Shown piece by piece: positions 22,804 through 34,383 of a stretch of 64,000 nucleotides of DNA. Each line of letters begins with the position of its first letter. Positions within the stretch are counted from its first letter, which is position 1. This DNA is from Rutpela maculata (Eukaryota > Arthropoda > Insecta > Coleoptera > Cerambycidae): contig OW386285.2 of NCBI GenBank assembly GCA_936432065.2, forward strand, positions 140,149,235 through 140,213,234. Reading direction: 5' to 3'. The position numbers and the translations under genes are program-made. The notes beneath the pieces are model-generated. The model saw only the letters and a list, made by a program, of their open reading frames with translations, was not told where the DNA came from and did not search any database.

Positions 22804-23884
22804 TAAAATCCAATTATGTTTTCAAAATGGAGAGACAAAATATACATTTTAATTGAAACTATATCAATTAATTATAAGAACCAAAAAACTACAACAATTT
22901 TATTATGGTGCATACTATCTTATTGATCTATTCAAAAACATGTTTTTCCAACAAGCGAGAAATGCTCGTGATAAAAACACCAGATATTTGGATAAAAAAA
23001 GAAAATTGTTACAAAATGATTTCACAAAGAAATAAAGTGAAACTGCTTTTATTCTAGATGTTGAATATCAGTTTACTATAAACTGATTTGATGAGATACT
23101 CCACCCGGATTATAACAAAATTTCACCAAATTGTTTTTGTTGAACTAGCTTAAAGGGACAAAGAAACTGCTAGTCGTATGACTGATTATTTTAAAGAGCT
23201 AATCAAAGTAAAAGATGATGTAACAACTAAAAAAGGTTAAAGTAAGACATTAAAATTGTATGGTTCTTCTTTTCAGAAAGGATTGAATAAAAATCTGTCT
23301 TCACGAAAGCAGGTTAGGGAGGAGCACAAAAGTTGACAGATGATCAAATAAGATTAAATAAAATAATAATAATGATGAATTCGCGTCAACAACCAGAGAA
23401 ATGTTTGTCAACAATATTCCAGCTAACACCCTTGACAATTTTATAAACTTCACCAAGTAGAAGTAAAGACCCAATTAATCAGTGCCCTTTGAAGAAATGT
23501 CCAAGACATGATATAACGCAGAACATGATTCTTAAATATCTAACACCAAAAGTACTGGGCATCATGTCTTCCCGATGGGGAATGCACAGGTAGTTCCACA
23601 ACTTGACATTTGAGCAAATTTTGATGTGAAAATATAATACAAAATGCATAAAAATCAAGCTAACGATCCAGTTATTTTCATCTTTGGCTCTAATGTTAGG
23701 ATGATAAACATATCCTTTCAAACTGTGGCTCTGGAGATGTTTCTTATGAAGTCTTTGAATAGCCCATCGCTCTAACGGCTCGATGTTTCAAAAAAGCGCG
23801 CTCATAAAGCGGTTTTTCAGCATCGTATTTTCCGCATACTATCATATCATTTTTTGGCCAAATCAACTGGGGCGAGGACAATAT
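22804..23884. other. Spacer, no gene supported
   Basis: Short frames in several phases. A stretch at about 23160-23300 on the plus strand reads somewhat like coding sequence but is interrupted and matches no family I know. Confidence 0.35.
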
Positions 23885-24115
23885 TAATACTGCAAGGATA
23901 ACCAGACGACAAGTAGCGAAGAGAACACTCTCCAAAACATTAGACTAATGTTACCAAGGATTTGATTTTAATGAAATTTGGTAAGACTACATGTCTAGCA
24001 GGTGCAATCGTGACAGATGACGTGATGCGCTCAGACGTTTCATACAGCTGAGAGACGCCAACTAGAATACAGCATGAGTCAGGAAAGATTTGGCAAGATG
24101 TTATGAATAAGAAGA
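23885..24115 (+). repeat. Unclassified repeat, third copy
   Basis: Aligns with 16545-16760 and 20720-20910: CCAGACGACAAGTAGCGAAG, GATGACGTGATGC, GCCAACTAGAATA and the final GAATAAGAAGAGG. All frames are broken. Confidence 0.45.
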
Positions 24116-24467
24116 GGAAAATGGTATATACTGTGCTATTTAACATAGTCGTATTTGCGTCTGTGGTGTATTATTTATATACCAAAGTGAGTCAAATATT
24201 TGTAGTTATAATAAAAATTACTGTTCATGTGAACTTTCTACATCCACTCAGATATACTGTAAATAAACTGATAACAGATTTCTGTACAAGACATTTTTCA
24301 TGATTATTAATTATTTTTTGCTTTATTAATATAAATATAAATATAAAAGAAGATAATATATTCATGGTAAAGAAACTTGTCAGTGCGTTCTCAATTTAAA
24401 GTAGAATTTAGATAGAAGATAACACGAACCGTACGAAAATAACAACTTTTGTTGAAAATTTAAATTT

Positions 24468-24562
24468 ATGAAGCATCTCACTTCAATGTTTCAAGGAAAA
24501 TCAGTTTCAGTTACAATAGACAATGGCAGTTACTCAAACGAATCACTGAGTGGAACTAAGAG
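24468..24562 (+). CDS. Possible first coding exon, unknown gene
   Basis: An ATG at 24468 opens 31 codons plus two bases before a GTAAAC donor. The residues look protein-like (SVSVTIDNGSYSNESLSGT), Ser- and Gly-rich with few bulky runs. No second exon could be assigned and no family is recognised. An open frame of this size ending at a GT is common by chance in such DNA, so this is only a lead. Confidence 0.22.
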
Positions 24563-24994
24563 GTAAACACACCTTAACATTTTAAATGAGAAGTTGGGAA
24601 AATTGTCTTTATTCATTCTTTTGTAACAATGGGAGCATACTAGCGGTTGTATAAAATAAATTGAGCATTATTCAATTTATATAAAACAAAAATAACGGTA
24701 GTTAATTCAGAAAATTTCTTGCTTTATTCAACTATCAGAAGGATTTGTGCATATTTATGTAGGGTTACTTTCTATTTTTCTGACTCACCATGTCCTGGTA
24801 AACTTTGTGTGACCCATGCATACAGCGATTTTATAGAGTAGTGGACAATTTCGATAAAAAGTGCAAAATTTTTTTTTGGGAAAATCGCAATAGGTTCAGC
24901 AGAAAGAATATTATGCATAAATAGTCAAAAGACAATCTATCTAGGAAAATATGAATTTGAAATCTTTGCATTCTTTGGATAAAACTTTAAGGTA

Positions 24995-25566
24995 GGTTTT
25001 TGATTGATTGATTGATTGATTTACCAGCATGCGGTAGGCATTGCTGCCACTCCCAGGTATACAGCTGGGCCTGCTACGTCCACGCTGGCTGGGTGGTCAT
25101 GCTTGTTGCCAGCAGCGAGAGCCACATAGCGCATGGTAAAGGAATGCATGATGGGAGGTGTAGGCATTAGTGAGATGCGTTACCGCATTGTGTCGTGAGG
25201 GAGCGGTTAAGCCCCCTTTTTTGTGTTTTTGGTTCTGGACTTCTGCCTCTTCTGAGTCTTGTTCTGACATATGTTGCCGGGTTGTGTCGTGATATGGAGT
25301 GTTTATGCTCCTTTTTCTGTGTTTCTGCTGGTTCGATTCTTTTTTTGTATTTCTGCTTCTAGAAATCTTCTTCTTCTGCTAAGTCTTCTGATTCCTCGGT
25401 TTCTGGTTCTGGTAGAGTGTATATCGCTGCGATTTCTGTGTGGAATTCATTTTTCCCCTCGCTTTTCTTTCCCAGTATGTTTGGCCTTTTCCCAGTTTGT
25501 TCATGATCCTCTCGGTTGTTGTTTTCCATGTGTAACCTGGTCTCCCTATTTTTAATGTGGAATTTA
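24995..25566 (-). mobile_element. (TCAA)n-tailed LINE family, 3' part
   Basis: In reverse complement the element ends with GGTAAATCAATCAATCAATC (plus-strand TGATTGATT run at 25001-25021). It holds the same blocks as 16200-16371 and 62300-62560: CCCAGCTGTATAC, GTGGCTCTCGCTGCT and the GAGGGAGCGGTTAAGC region. It is 5'-truncated near 25566, as usual for LINE insertions. Confidence 0.75.
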
Positions 25567-25643
25567 ATGTAGAATTTTTCACTTAACAACGAGCGCAATT
25601 TTGACTTGAAAAATGTCACTTGGTAATTTAACTAAGATCTTTA
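25567..25643 (+). repeat. Interspersed repeat, first half
   Basis: TGTAGAATTTTTCACTTA followed by CAACGAGCG is shared with 33648-33730. In the 33.6 kb copy this segment is directly followed by ATATTATGACCATACTTTAA; here that second half appears only at 26452, after the Penelope-like fragment. Confidence 0.6.
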
Positions 25644-26112
25644 GCAGTAATTCCATACATACAGGGTTTATCGGATAAATTACGAAAAATGGGAAATAGA
25701 TTTTCCGTACGAACGGTTTTTCAAACGGGAGCCACTTTAAGATCTGTTTTATCAAAGACTAAGCCGGTGAATATTGTTCAAAATTCCAAGGACTGTATTT
25801 ATAGTGTTCCGTGTAAGCGCGGTAAGTATTTTATGTAGGTGAGTCATCTAGACCTTTCAACGTAAGGCTTGGTGAACACCGAGATTATGCTAGAAAGGGA
25901 GATTTTCAAAAATCAAAAATTTGTGAACACGCGTGGGATAACAATCATAGGATCCAGTGGGGCTCCGCGAAAATTTTGGAAAAAGGAAGCAACTCAACTA
26001 AAAGGAAACTTAAGGAATCCGCTATTATTTTGTTAAATGAGGATAAATGTATTTCTAATTATTCTATAGATTTCTGTACCAGCTGGTTGCCGATCCTCAG
26101 AGACTATAAGTA
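25644..26112 (+). pseudogene. Penelope-like retroelement, C-terminal GIY-YIG endonuclease remnant
   Basis: The frame from 25644 reads AVIPYIQGLSDKLRKMGNRF, then CIYSVPCKRG. After a short frameshift at about 25828-25838 it reads YVGESSRPFNVRLGEHR and ends SWLPILRDYK before a stop. These are the linker and GIY-YIG endonuclease signatures of Penelope-like elements, which couple a reverse transcriptase to this nuclease for target-primed insertion. The reverse transcriptase domain is absent, so this is a 5'-truncated, frameshifted copy. The match to the family is from memory of conserved blocks (PYI.GLS.K.RKMGN; GE.SRP.NVR..EH). Confidence 0.8.
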
Positions 26113-26451
26113 AAAATAAAATAAATACAATGTAATGTCACACATGACTATGGAAATACATAAACAACAAACTGTCTTGTTTGACAAGCTTAAAAGTTTA
26201 GTTTTGATAACGGAAAAAGAACTATTTTCCGAAATGTCAACTGCCTTCGTTTTATTTATTTTTTTTTGTATTTATCATTTAACATTTTGTTTCAGTTTAT
26301 ATACTTTTAGGTGTGAGACATTTTGTAACAGAAGTATAAAACCAGCCTCTGTTTGATCCTTTTGCCGCAGAGGTTTATTTCATCAACATTTTTAAATATT
26401 TTTACAGTGGCAAAATACCCAACAAACATAAGAAATCATGAATATGCCACA

Positions 26452-26575
26452 AATAATAAATTATAAACAATATTATGACCATGCTTTAAGAGTAATGTAT
26501 TTGATTACAGGTGTTATGCTAATATGTACCACTCTATGTAGAATTTTTTTTAACAACGGTCTTTGTCAGCCTTTT
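26452..26575 (+). repeat. Interspersed repeat, second half and start of the next unit
   Basis: ATATTATGACCATGCTTTAA matches 33728 onward. It is followed by TGTTATGCTAATATGTACCA and TGTAGAATTTTT, which match 33619-33656. The order suggests two units with the Penelope-like fragment inserted in the first. Confidence 0.55.
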
Positions 26576-27635
26576 TTTATTTCTTTGCACTGATAGATTT
26601 AATCACCCATACTAATTAAATATTAGCTATATCATTTAATAGGGAACTTGCCCAAAAAATAAAATTTAATTAAAATACTCAAAATCGTAAACTAACATTA
26701 TTAAAGACCTCATAGACAACAAAAAATTTAAAAAAAAATCTCTTCCGGAATTATAAGCGATTAAAATTTGTCGCATTTTACCCAGTTTTGAAACGTGACG
26801 TCACAAGGTAGGATGACGACGTCAAGCGACGCCGATTCTTCTCTGGTTTTGACAATTCCACATGTGCATGCTAATTTGTCAGAAACAACTAGCAGTGAAC
26901 ACAACCTAACCTAAAATTTAAATACTACTCCGTGTAAAACATCTTCAATATTATGAAATGTCACAAAATGCTACTTTTGATTCGTTCGTGCCGAGGCGAA
27001 TTTTCGAATTTCGCCGTGCAATTTACGATCAGGTTTATCTGGAAGAGTTCCTCTTTACGTCGCGACATCGTACGGCCGTCCCAATGATGTTTTTCGAAAA
27101 ATATGAACATGTCAAGATTGTATGTTTTTGCGATTTTTTGGCTCCGAGATGTAAGCTGTTTTTTGCTCTTTTTCGCAGATATCTTCGAAAAGGTGAGAGT
27201 TGGCTCGAAATAAAAAGTAGGGTCCGAGTATTTTCTACTACGAATCTGCTGCTACCATCAGAATTTTTTTTTTGTTTGTTTGTTTCGGAGATAACTCCTG
27301 AAATGTCGGCCATGTACGGCCAAAAATCGCAAATTTTGAGCTCCTACAGTTGGAAACTTTTTAATCTTGGCTCCTACGCTAAAAGACTAGGTAATTTAAA
27401 TAGAATTAAATTTACTAAAACTTTTTTTTTATTTTTCGAATTCCGACAAAAATGAAGGAATTAGAGGGGGCGGGATTTGGGACTTTTTTTAGTAAAATTT
27501 CTCCATTTTGTCACCGTAATTAATCGGTAATTAACTTAAATCGATCTCATATACAAAGTTCACTTAATATCATGTACTTCTTTGACGCTCCGTTAATCTC
27601 GGCCCTTCGAAACAAAGGTTTCTGAGAAAAATTAT
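26576..27635. other. No gene supported; one long plus-strand frame
   Basis: A 165-codon frame at 26958-27455 starts with ATG but has no recognised domain. It is opposed by a 92-codon minus-strand frame and ends in a poly-T-rich stretch. A TGACGTCA site at 26800 and AACCTAACCTAAA at 26903 precede it. Coding status is undecided, and a non-coding repeat is more likely. Confidence 0.3.
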
Positions 27636-28170
<535 letters not shown>

Positions 28171-28196
28171 ACACGCTTCTTGTGTAAAATATATTT

Positions 28197-29590
28197 TATA
28201 GTGGAACCACAGAATACAGTAACTGCACAGAGGCGAAGTCTTTGGCGGGTCCTTTCAGTTTTGATGGCTCGTTTTCTGTGACCTTGCGTACCAGTTGCGT
28301 CTACACCACGGTGTATTAAATAGGTGGTCCGGCAATTTCCTATTATAATAATGGCTTCGTAAGTGCATGGTTTCTATTTACTTTAATAGATGGCGCGAGC
28401 AATACGGTCCTACAATTACCTGGGCATGTGCATCGCATAACTAACATAACCTCAAATTTTAAGGTGTTTTCGTTTATTCTCATATTTAATGTTTGTATAG
28501 GCATTTTTAGCTTGGAGCCATACTGGCTCCAAGCAAATATTTAAAAATTCACGCAAATAATTTTTCAATATTGTTGATTAATAAAAATAGACTGCTAATT
28601 ATAGGTTAGATTCCTAACCTGCAAAAGTGTCTTATTTTATTGTGACAAACTATTTAAAACTTCATACATATTACGTTGAACTTGACTTTGGTTGAAAGTA
28701 CAGGAACCAGGCAGAAATTTTAATAATAGTTACGTAATACCTGTAAATCTTAAGAAATATATATTTTTGAGGTTAGCTGTGACGACACGTGCAATACTGC
28801 ATGTAGTGTTACATATATTCTTTCAATGTTTTAATTTAGCTACTTAATGTCAGATGTCACTGGACTCTTGTCAAAAACAAGAAGCCGGGAATGTATGCAA
28901 CACTGTATGTACGTATGCACAGAACCTATAAAATTATCTATCTATGCGTAAGAAATGAGAGAACTTAGTTGAGCCATCTTTTACAATATGTACGAAGTAA
29001 GCACTTATTAAGCCACTGTGAGGGTTGTCGTCGCATCACCTATTTAATACACCCTGGTCTACACTGAGATATGTTGTTTATTTCTTTTAATAGGTTAGAT
29101 TTCTAACCTGCAAAATGCGTTTTATTTTATTGTGACAAACTAGATTTTGGTCGAAAGTATGGGAACCAGGCAGAAATTTTAATAATAGTTACGTAGTACT
29201 TTTAAATTTTAAGAAATATATATTTTTGAGGTTAGCTATGACGTCATGTGCAGATCCCCATTTAAGGATACACTGAAAAGACAGTGTATTTCGAGTTGGA
29301 TTGAAAAATATTACGATTTGAATTGCTTATAATTGGCGCCTATTTTCAATTGAGTTGTACACTAGGTTTTATTTATGAGAATTTTAATTCTCGGTTAATG
29401 TTTTCAATATCCCAAAATGAGTAAAAAAAAAAATTCACAAATCCAAACTTAACACGATAAACATCAACAGTGTCAAGATAAAAGTGAGGTTGATTGTTAA
29501 ACAATTAAGAAATGGCGATGAGTATACAAATTGGGTTTTGGCGGGAAGGCTAGCCTTCGCCTCTGTATAGTTACTGTACTCTGTGGTCTA
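28197..29590. mobile_element. 1.4 kb element with ~36-bp terminal inverted repeats
   Basis: Left end ACCACAGAATACAGTAACTG, then CACAGAGGCGAAG (28203-28238). The inverted right end carries ACCACAGAGTACAGTAACTA, then TACAGAGGCGAAG (29554-29590). The interior has two direct copies of a ~160-base block (28601-28800 and 29090-29245) containing CAGGCAGAAATTTTAATAAT and TGAGGTTAGCT. There is also a perfect 10-bp hairpin GCTTGGAGCC...GGCTCCAAGC near 28509. No coding sequence, so non-autonomous. Confidence 0.65.
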
Positions 29591-30272
29591 ACCTAACGTT
29601 CAATAGACTAGTGTGTTAAAGCGTGCAGACTGTATGCTGAGTAAATTTGAGTGTCAAGTGCATCGAGACATTACAAGTTTTTTCGACGTTTATAAAGCCC
29701 ACGGAAGGTGTGAGAAGCCTTCGTGAACCGCTCACAAGCCCTACAAGTATAAGCAATCTCACCGGAACGTTTTCGGCGAGTTTTTTCCAATAAAACTTTA
29801 AAAGTGACATTATATTTTAAAAACTATTTCCGCTACTTCTGCCATCCCGCCGGAAATTCTTCCGGCAACATAACCTAAAAATAGTGCTACATAACTTAAA
29901 AATAATTTAAGACATTGGTACCAATCTAAAATATTTTTTCGAAAACTGTCAAAAACCAAATTCCCCCAGAAAAACATTGAAACCAAAAATTTGACAGCTT
30001 ACTTCCCCGACCAATTTAGTGAAAAATCGGCCGAGGCCAGAAGATAAAACAAAATATATCAACTCAAACTTAAACGATCCACCATGAACACTACTCCGGC
30101 CACATCTGGCAGGGAAGCTGTCCACCAAGAGTTATATGGTTTTTCCAAAAGATGGCCATCCCTACCACCCATTACCAACGAACGGATGTTTTCGTTTAGT
30201 TGTTTCCCGTATCAATAATCAAAATTATTAAGTGCTCTTGCCTACGAACTTAGTTTTTATAGTGTTGTGTTT
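29591..30272. other. Unassigned
   Basis: Plus-strand bases 29618-29800 read weakly like a decayed Cys/His-rich protein (HGRCEKP, PYKYKQSH) but contain a stop and lack proper finger spacing. Nothing is supported. Confidence 0.3.
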
Positions 30273-30652
30273 ATTAACCTCCCCACAATAATTGTGGGAG
30301 GTTACTACAATTAATCCAAAATCGAAAATTGAGATAACATCAAATCTTTACGATTTCGGGAAACCCAAAAAAGTGGTTTGTGACTAATGCCTGTGTGTTA
30401 ACACGATAGCTACGAAGCTACTAAACGGATTTGGATGAAACTTTTACATGAGGGTTTCTTTAGTGCTCCAGAAGATCTGAAAAGGTTTTGGTTGAGATCG
30501 GATTACGTTTAGTGCCATTTTGGCACAAGTTGTTTATTTTATGATTACTTAGAATTTGTAATTGAACCATTAAAAAGCAGTATAAATTCCAATTTCAGCG
30601 ATAAATCACACTTGCACCCTTTCGATTTGGTTTCCGTTAAAAAAATTAAAAA
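30273..30652 (+). repeat. CCTCCCC-family repeat, second copy
   Basis: Hairpin CCTCCCCACAATAATTGTGG at the start, then TCCAAAATCGAAAATTGAGA, ACGATAGC, CTAAACGGATTTGGATGAAA and GGTTTTGGTTGAGATCGGAT. Lacks the long (TG)n of the first copy. Confidence 0.8.
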
Positions 30653-30734
30653 TAATTCGTTATATGTGCACATATGACAGCATCCAAAAAATTGGTATTA
30701 TTGTTAGGGGAAAACGTATTTTGCCATCTGTCAA

Positions 30735-30990
30735 AAATATTTGGGTTGGTAACCTTTGTGAATGTTGATTTATAGCTTATGGTACGTGACGTCACAGCTA
30801 ACCTCAAAAATATATATTTCTTAAGATTTAAGAATATTACGTAGCTATTATTAAAATTTCTGCCTGGTTCCCGTACTTTCAACTAAAATCTAGTACAGTG
30901 TAATGTTTATGAAGTCCTAAATACTTTGTCCTAATAAAATAGGACTCTTTTTGTGGGTTAGAAATCTAACCTGTAATTAGCAATATATTT
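30735..30990 (-). repeat. Inverted copy of the 28.6/29.1 kb block
   Basis: In reverse complement it contains GGTTAGATTTCTAACC, CAGGCAGAAATTTTAATAAT and TTGAGGTTAGCTGTGACGTC, as in 28601-28800. Its outer part (TATTTGGGTTGGTAACCTTT) is repeated inverted at about 32568-32590. Confidence 0.6.
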
Positions 30991-31128
30991 TTTTATTAAT
31001 CAACCATTTTTAGGTCACATGGTTTTGACAATTTTGACATTTTGCTTGAGGGACAACAAAACGCAGTTTGCGTGGTTTTATATATTTTTTTCTGATTTTC
31101 TTGAGAAACTGTGTGTGTTTTCGTAATA

Positions 31129-31446
31129 ATGTCATATAGTGAATATTATCCAACCCTTATGGGTGATGTAAAGTGTCGCTACGATGAGAAAATCAAAATA
31201 ATAGACAATATTGACCCATACACCCTTGGAGTGGAGACTGGAGACCTTTCTGCAGATTTCTCTATTTTACCTTGTGGGTCCGTAATTAATATGATAAATT
31301 ACTTAGTGTCGACTCACAGCTTCTTCGCAGATCAGCAGTTAAAGGCATACAAATCTTTACAAGCATATAAATATTATGAGGCCGGAATTGTGCAAGAAGT
31401 TTGTGCAAGAAAGAAAAACTCAAATGCATTCATTGTTATGGGCAAG
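31129..31446 (+). CDS. N-terminal exon of a SWIM-finger / YqaJ-like transposon protein (partial)
   Basis: The frame from the second ATG (31129) reads MSYSEYYPTL and continues to KAYKSLQAYKYYEAGIVQEV and NAFIVMGK. This KAYKSL.AY.YF..G.V pattern, followed by a ..V.GKV strand, is what I recall at the start of insect and cnidarian proteins that continue with a SWIM zinc finger and a YqaJ-like nuclease. Those later domains are not found downstream. The frame passes AAG-GCAAGT at 31444-31452, a perfect consensus for a rarer GC-AG intron donor, then runs only eight more codons to a stop. So this may be a genuine first exon whose remaining exons are lost or displaced by the element at 31666. Family assignment is from memory. 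Confidence 0.5.
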
Positions 31447-31665
31447 GCAAGTTTACATTTAAATAACTAAGTGCTAGATTTCAGTGATAAGCTTGTTATA
31501 TTATCCGTATGTAGTATTCAATAGACTCTGCCAGAAAGTGATTTCTTTACCTTTCTTCTAATCTTTTTTACATTCAAAATAAACCTTATCTCACAATCGC
31601 ACCTTGTCGCAAAAAAGACGGTGTTTTATTTTTATTTCACATTTAAAACTGAGATTACTTCTTTG

Positions 31666-32319
31666 CAGTGATGGGCATAATCGGATGATTTCAATAATCG
31701 GATTCTACCGATTCGATTATTCCAATAATCGGATGATAATTCGAATTAATTTTAATTCGGACTCGATTCTAGCGATTTTACGACTATAATAATCATACGA
31801 ATTAAAAATTATGAATTATCAGTTCTTCAAATTAATTTTAAAATGCTGTTTGGTGGACTGCGTTATAATAAAACTAGTGTCGAATCGACGATTCGACCAC
31901 ACTTGAACAAGAAGAACGATGTCATTCTTTTAAAATGTTGGGGTTACTCTGTTTTATTTAGTCAGTACACTGTGGGTTTTGGTTATTGGTATTATGCTAT
32001 TGATTTGTTTTTGATTGTGGGTGTATAATTTCGATCAAAATGTTTCCCGGTTCTAAAAAACTAGTGCTGGCACACCAGGAATCGGAGAATCGAATCGAAA
32101 TTCAAATGATTCAATCATTCAGTTCAACCGATTATGGATTCGAGTTTTCATTCGTTCAGTAATCAGAAATCATTATTCGTATTTCGTAATTTATCACCTG
32201 CTTTTCGATTATTTTCCGATTATTTTTAATTCGAATTACGGAACTCTATGATCGAATTATGAAGGTTATTTAAATGATCGGATTACAGGTTATTTTTAAT
32301 TCGAATTATCCCATCACTG
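31666..32319. mobile_element. Non-autonomous hAT-like element, 8-bp target duplication
   Basis: Terminal inverted repeats CAGTGATGGG...CCCATCACTG are flanked by exact direct repeats CTTCTTTG at 31658-31665 and 32320-32327. The interior is AT-rich with many AATCGGAT/AATTCGAATT motifs near both ends, like transposase-binding subterminal repeats. No transposase frame. An 8-bp duplication and CA.TG.TG-type ends are typical of hAT. Confidence 0.9.
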
Positions 32320-32429
32320 CTTCTTTGTTTACATTGGAATAAAAAGTTTGGTTATCCCTCAGGCAATATGATCGACTTATCGTGACGTCATCCTAAGATG
32401 GTCTATATAGAAAAATTATTTGCATGAGT

Positions 32430-32600
32430 TTTTTAACTATCTGCTTGGAGTTACTGTGGCTCCAAGCTAAAAATGCGTAGTCAAACATTAAAAATGTGAA
32501 TAAACTTGAAAAACTTAAACATGTTATGTCCCTAAATATATTTCATAACCTAAAAATCAACATTCGTAAAGGTTACCAACCCAAATATTTTTGACAATGT
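32430..32600 (-). repeat. Inverted copy of the 28.44-28.56 kb block
   Basis: Reverse complement shares CATTTTTAGCTTGGAGCCA, the GCTTGGAG...CTCCAAGC hairpin and CAAATAATTTTTC with 28500-28570. Confidence 0.55.
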
Positions 32601-33604
32601 CAAAACTTATTTTAGTTGTTTTTTTTTTAAGGTAATAATTGTTTATAGCCGTGTTCGGATATTACGTCTGATTGATGGGACACGTCACAATCGTTCATTG
32701 CAAATCGAGTTAACTGAGCTAAATCTTAAACGTTCGAATATTACAAAATAAAGGCATCGGACGAAGCTCGACTTGCTCGACCTTTTTGATCGAGCAGGAA
32801 GATTTTAATTTGACCCATGCGTAGTCTGCTTGAACAGTCCATAATGTTATTGACTTGTTGGTTAGAGCGTCATTTGGGCTAAATTCTGTGTTATTATTTT
32901 TTTTTCATTATTCAATATTTTATAAAATCTTCGAAACGTTATCTGTTAATACCCTTATAACATCCGGCAATTGATTAACATGCAACATAAACAAACATGA
33001 GAGGTTATGTTTTAATAGATTGCTTGTAGTCCGCTTCAGTTCGTTCGATATTTGTTGATGAAATAAATGGCTCCAAAGTCACGTGTAATTTATCTGTTTG
33101 CTCAGTGCTCTGATTTCCGATGTAATATCCAAATACAGCTGATAAGGATCCACCGTGTGGGGAGGTTCCAGCCGCTTTCAGTAGCTGCCGATTTTTTTTT
33201 AAAGATTTACTTCCTCGAATATCTGGATAATTATCGTTTTATTTTCGAAAAATTTGTAGACAGCTTATATAAAGAGAATTGGTTGAACTTTCCGACGCTT
33301 TTTTTTATTCTTCCTCTAACATAAAAAACAAAAGACTTATGACCGAATATGCGAACGTCTCAAAGCCAACCGCCGCACAGTCTGTTAATTAGGGTAAAGA
33401 CGCTCGGCTAAAGTACGCCATCTGTTGGACATCACGCAAGACTAGTTTTCACCCGGTGATGTCACAGTGTTTTTCGTGAGGAGTGGTGAAGATTTCAATT
33501 TTAATTATTTATTGCAAAGTAAGTACTGCGATTTGAGAGCTGATATTCGGTGTGGCGTGTTTTTATACATAAATACTCGCTTTAATGAAGTAAAAAAAAA
33601 TGGG
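32601..33604. other. No gene supported
   Basis: An 85-codon frame at 33067-33324 has no recognised motif and a poly-T-encoded Phe run. A GGGGAGGTTCCAGCCGCTTT stretch near 33161 weakly resembles 48730-48760. Confidence 0.35.
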
Positions 33605-33800
33605 CAAATTCTCCATTGTTGTTATGCTAGTATGTACCACTCTATGTAGAATTTTTCACTTAGCAACGAGCGTAATTTTGACCTGAAAAACCTCACAGTA
33701 CCTCACTTGATTATTTACCTAAGAAAATATTATGACCATACTTTAAGAGTAATGCATTTGATTATTACGGGTTCAATTTATATTAAATTCACCTGAGTAT
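33605..33800 (+). repeat. Interspersed repeat, uninterrupted unit
   Basis: Contains TGTTATGCTAGTATGTACCA, TGTAGAATTTTTCACTTA and ATATTATGACCATACTTTAA in one continuous order. Serves as the reference for the split copy at 25567 and 26452. A related but diverged TATGACCATACTTTACAA stretch follows at 33850. Confidence 0.6.
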
Positions 33801-34237
33801 TTTCAATAATTAGGAAAAAGATTATTTGAATGTTGACATAAGAAATTTATATGACCATACTTTACAAACAATACGTTATTGATTATTTCGGGTACAATTC
33901 AAGTCAAATTCATTTGAATATTTTTATAATGATTAAAAAACAATTTACTTGTCGGTTTACAGAGGGCTATCATGGCCATACCTCAATAATTTGTTGTCCC
34001 CATATACTTGTCGACAAATGTTGACTCTTCAAGGGTTTGATGGGCCTAAACACTTCAATGGTTATAAATATACTTGACTGCAAGGTACTTAGAAATGAAA
34101 AGGGTACTTAGCTTTGCCTGTATTGAGTCGTTTGTTTGTTTACCCTCTTTTGTTTTCTTTATACATAGCACTGGTCACTAAATAACTGTATTAGTTATTT
34201 TCAAATATTATTTCTGTTTCAACATTGTTCTTTTGTT

Positions 34238-34383
34238 ATGGTGTATCGATTTATGCGAAATTTTTTGAGTTTTACCAAAGCTTTATCAAATTTGAGTTTC
34301 ACTCAGTATTTTCGCACTTATAGTGGGAGCGTTTCAGACACAGATCCGTTCGCTTCGAAGGCACAACCGACTCCCCCTTTAAG
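34238..34383 (+). CDS. Probable first exon of a mitochondrially targeted host protein
   Basis: ATG at 34238 opens 48 codons plus two bases before a good donor (AAG then GTAGGT). The first ~27 residues (MVYRFMRNFLSFTKALSNLS, then FTQYFRTY) have Arg and Lys but no acidic residue, as mitochondrial presequences do. FRTY-SGS fits the R-3 cleavage rule (R-x-Tyr before Ser). The following residues (SVSDTDPFASKAQPTPPLR) look like the start of a mature soluble protein. I could not identify the protein or a second exon; the next 5 kb are filled with transposons that may lie in intron 1. Not overlapped by any repeat. This is the best host-gene candidate on the plus strand. Confidence 0.45.

Noticed and set aside
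29618..29800. Possible C2H2 zinc-finger remnant (HGRCEKP, PYKYKQSH)
   Set aside because: Cys/His spacing is wrong, a stop interrupts it and no second finger is visible.
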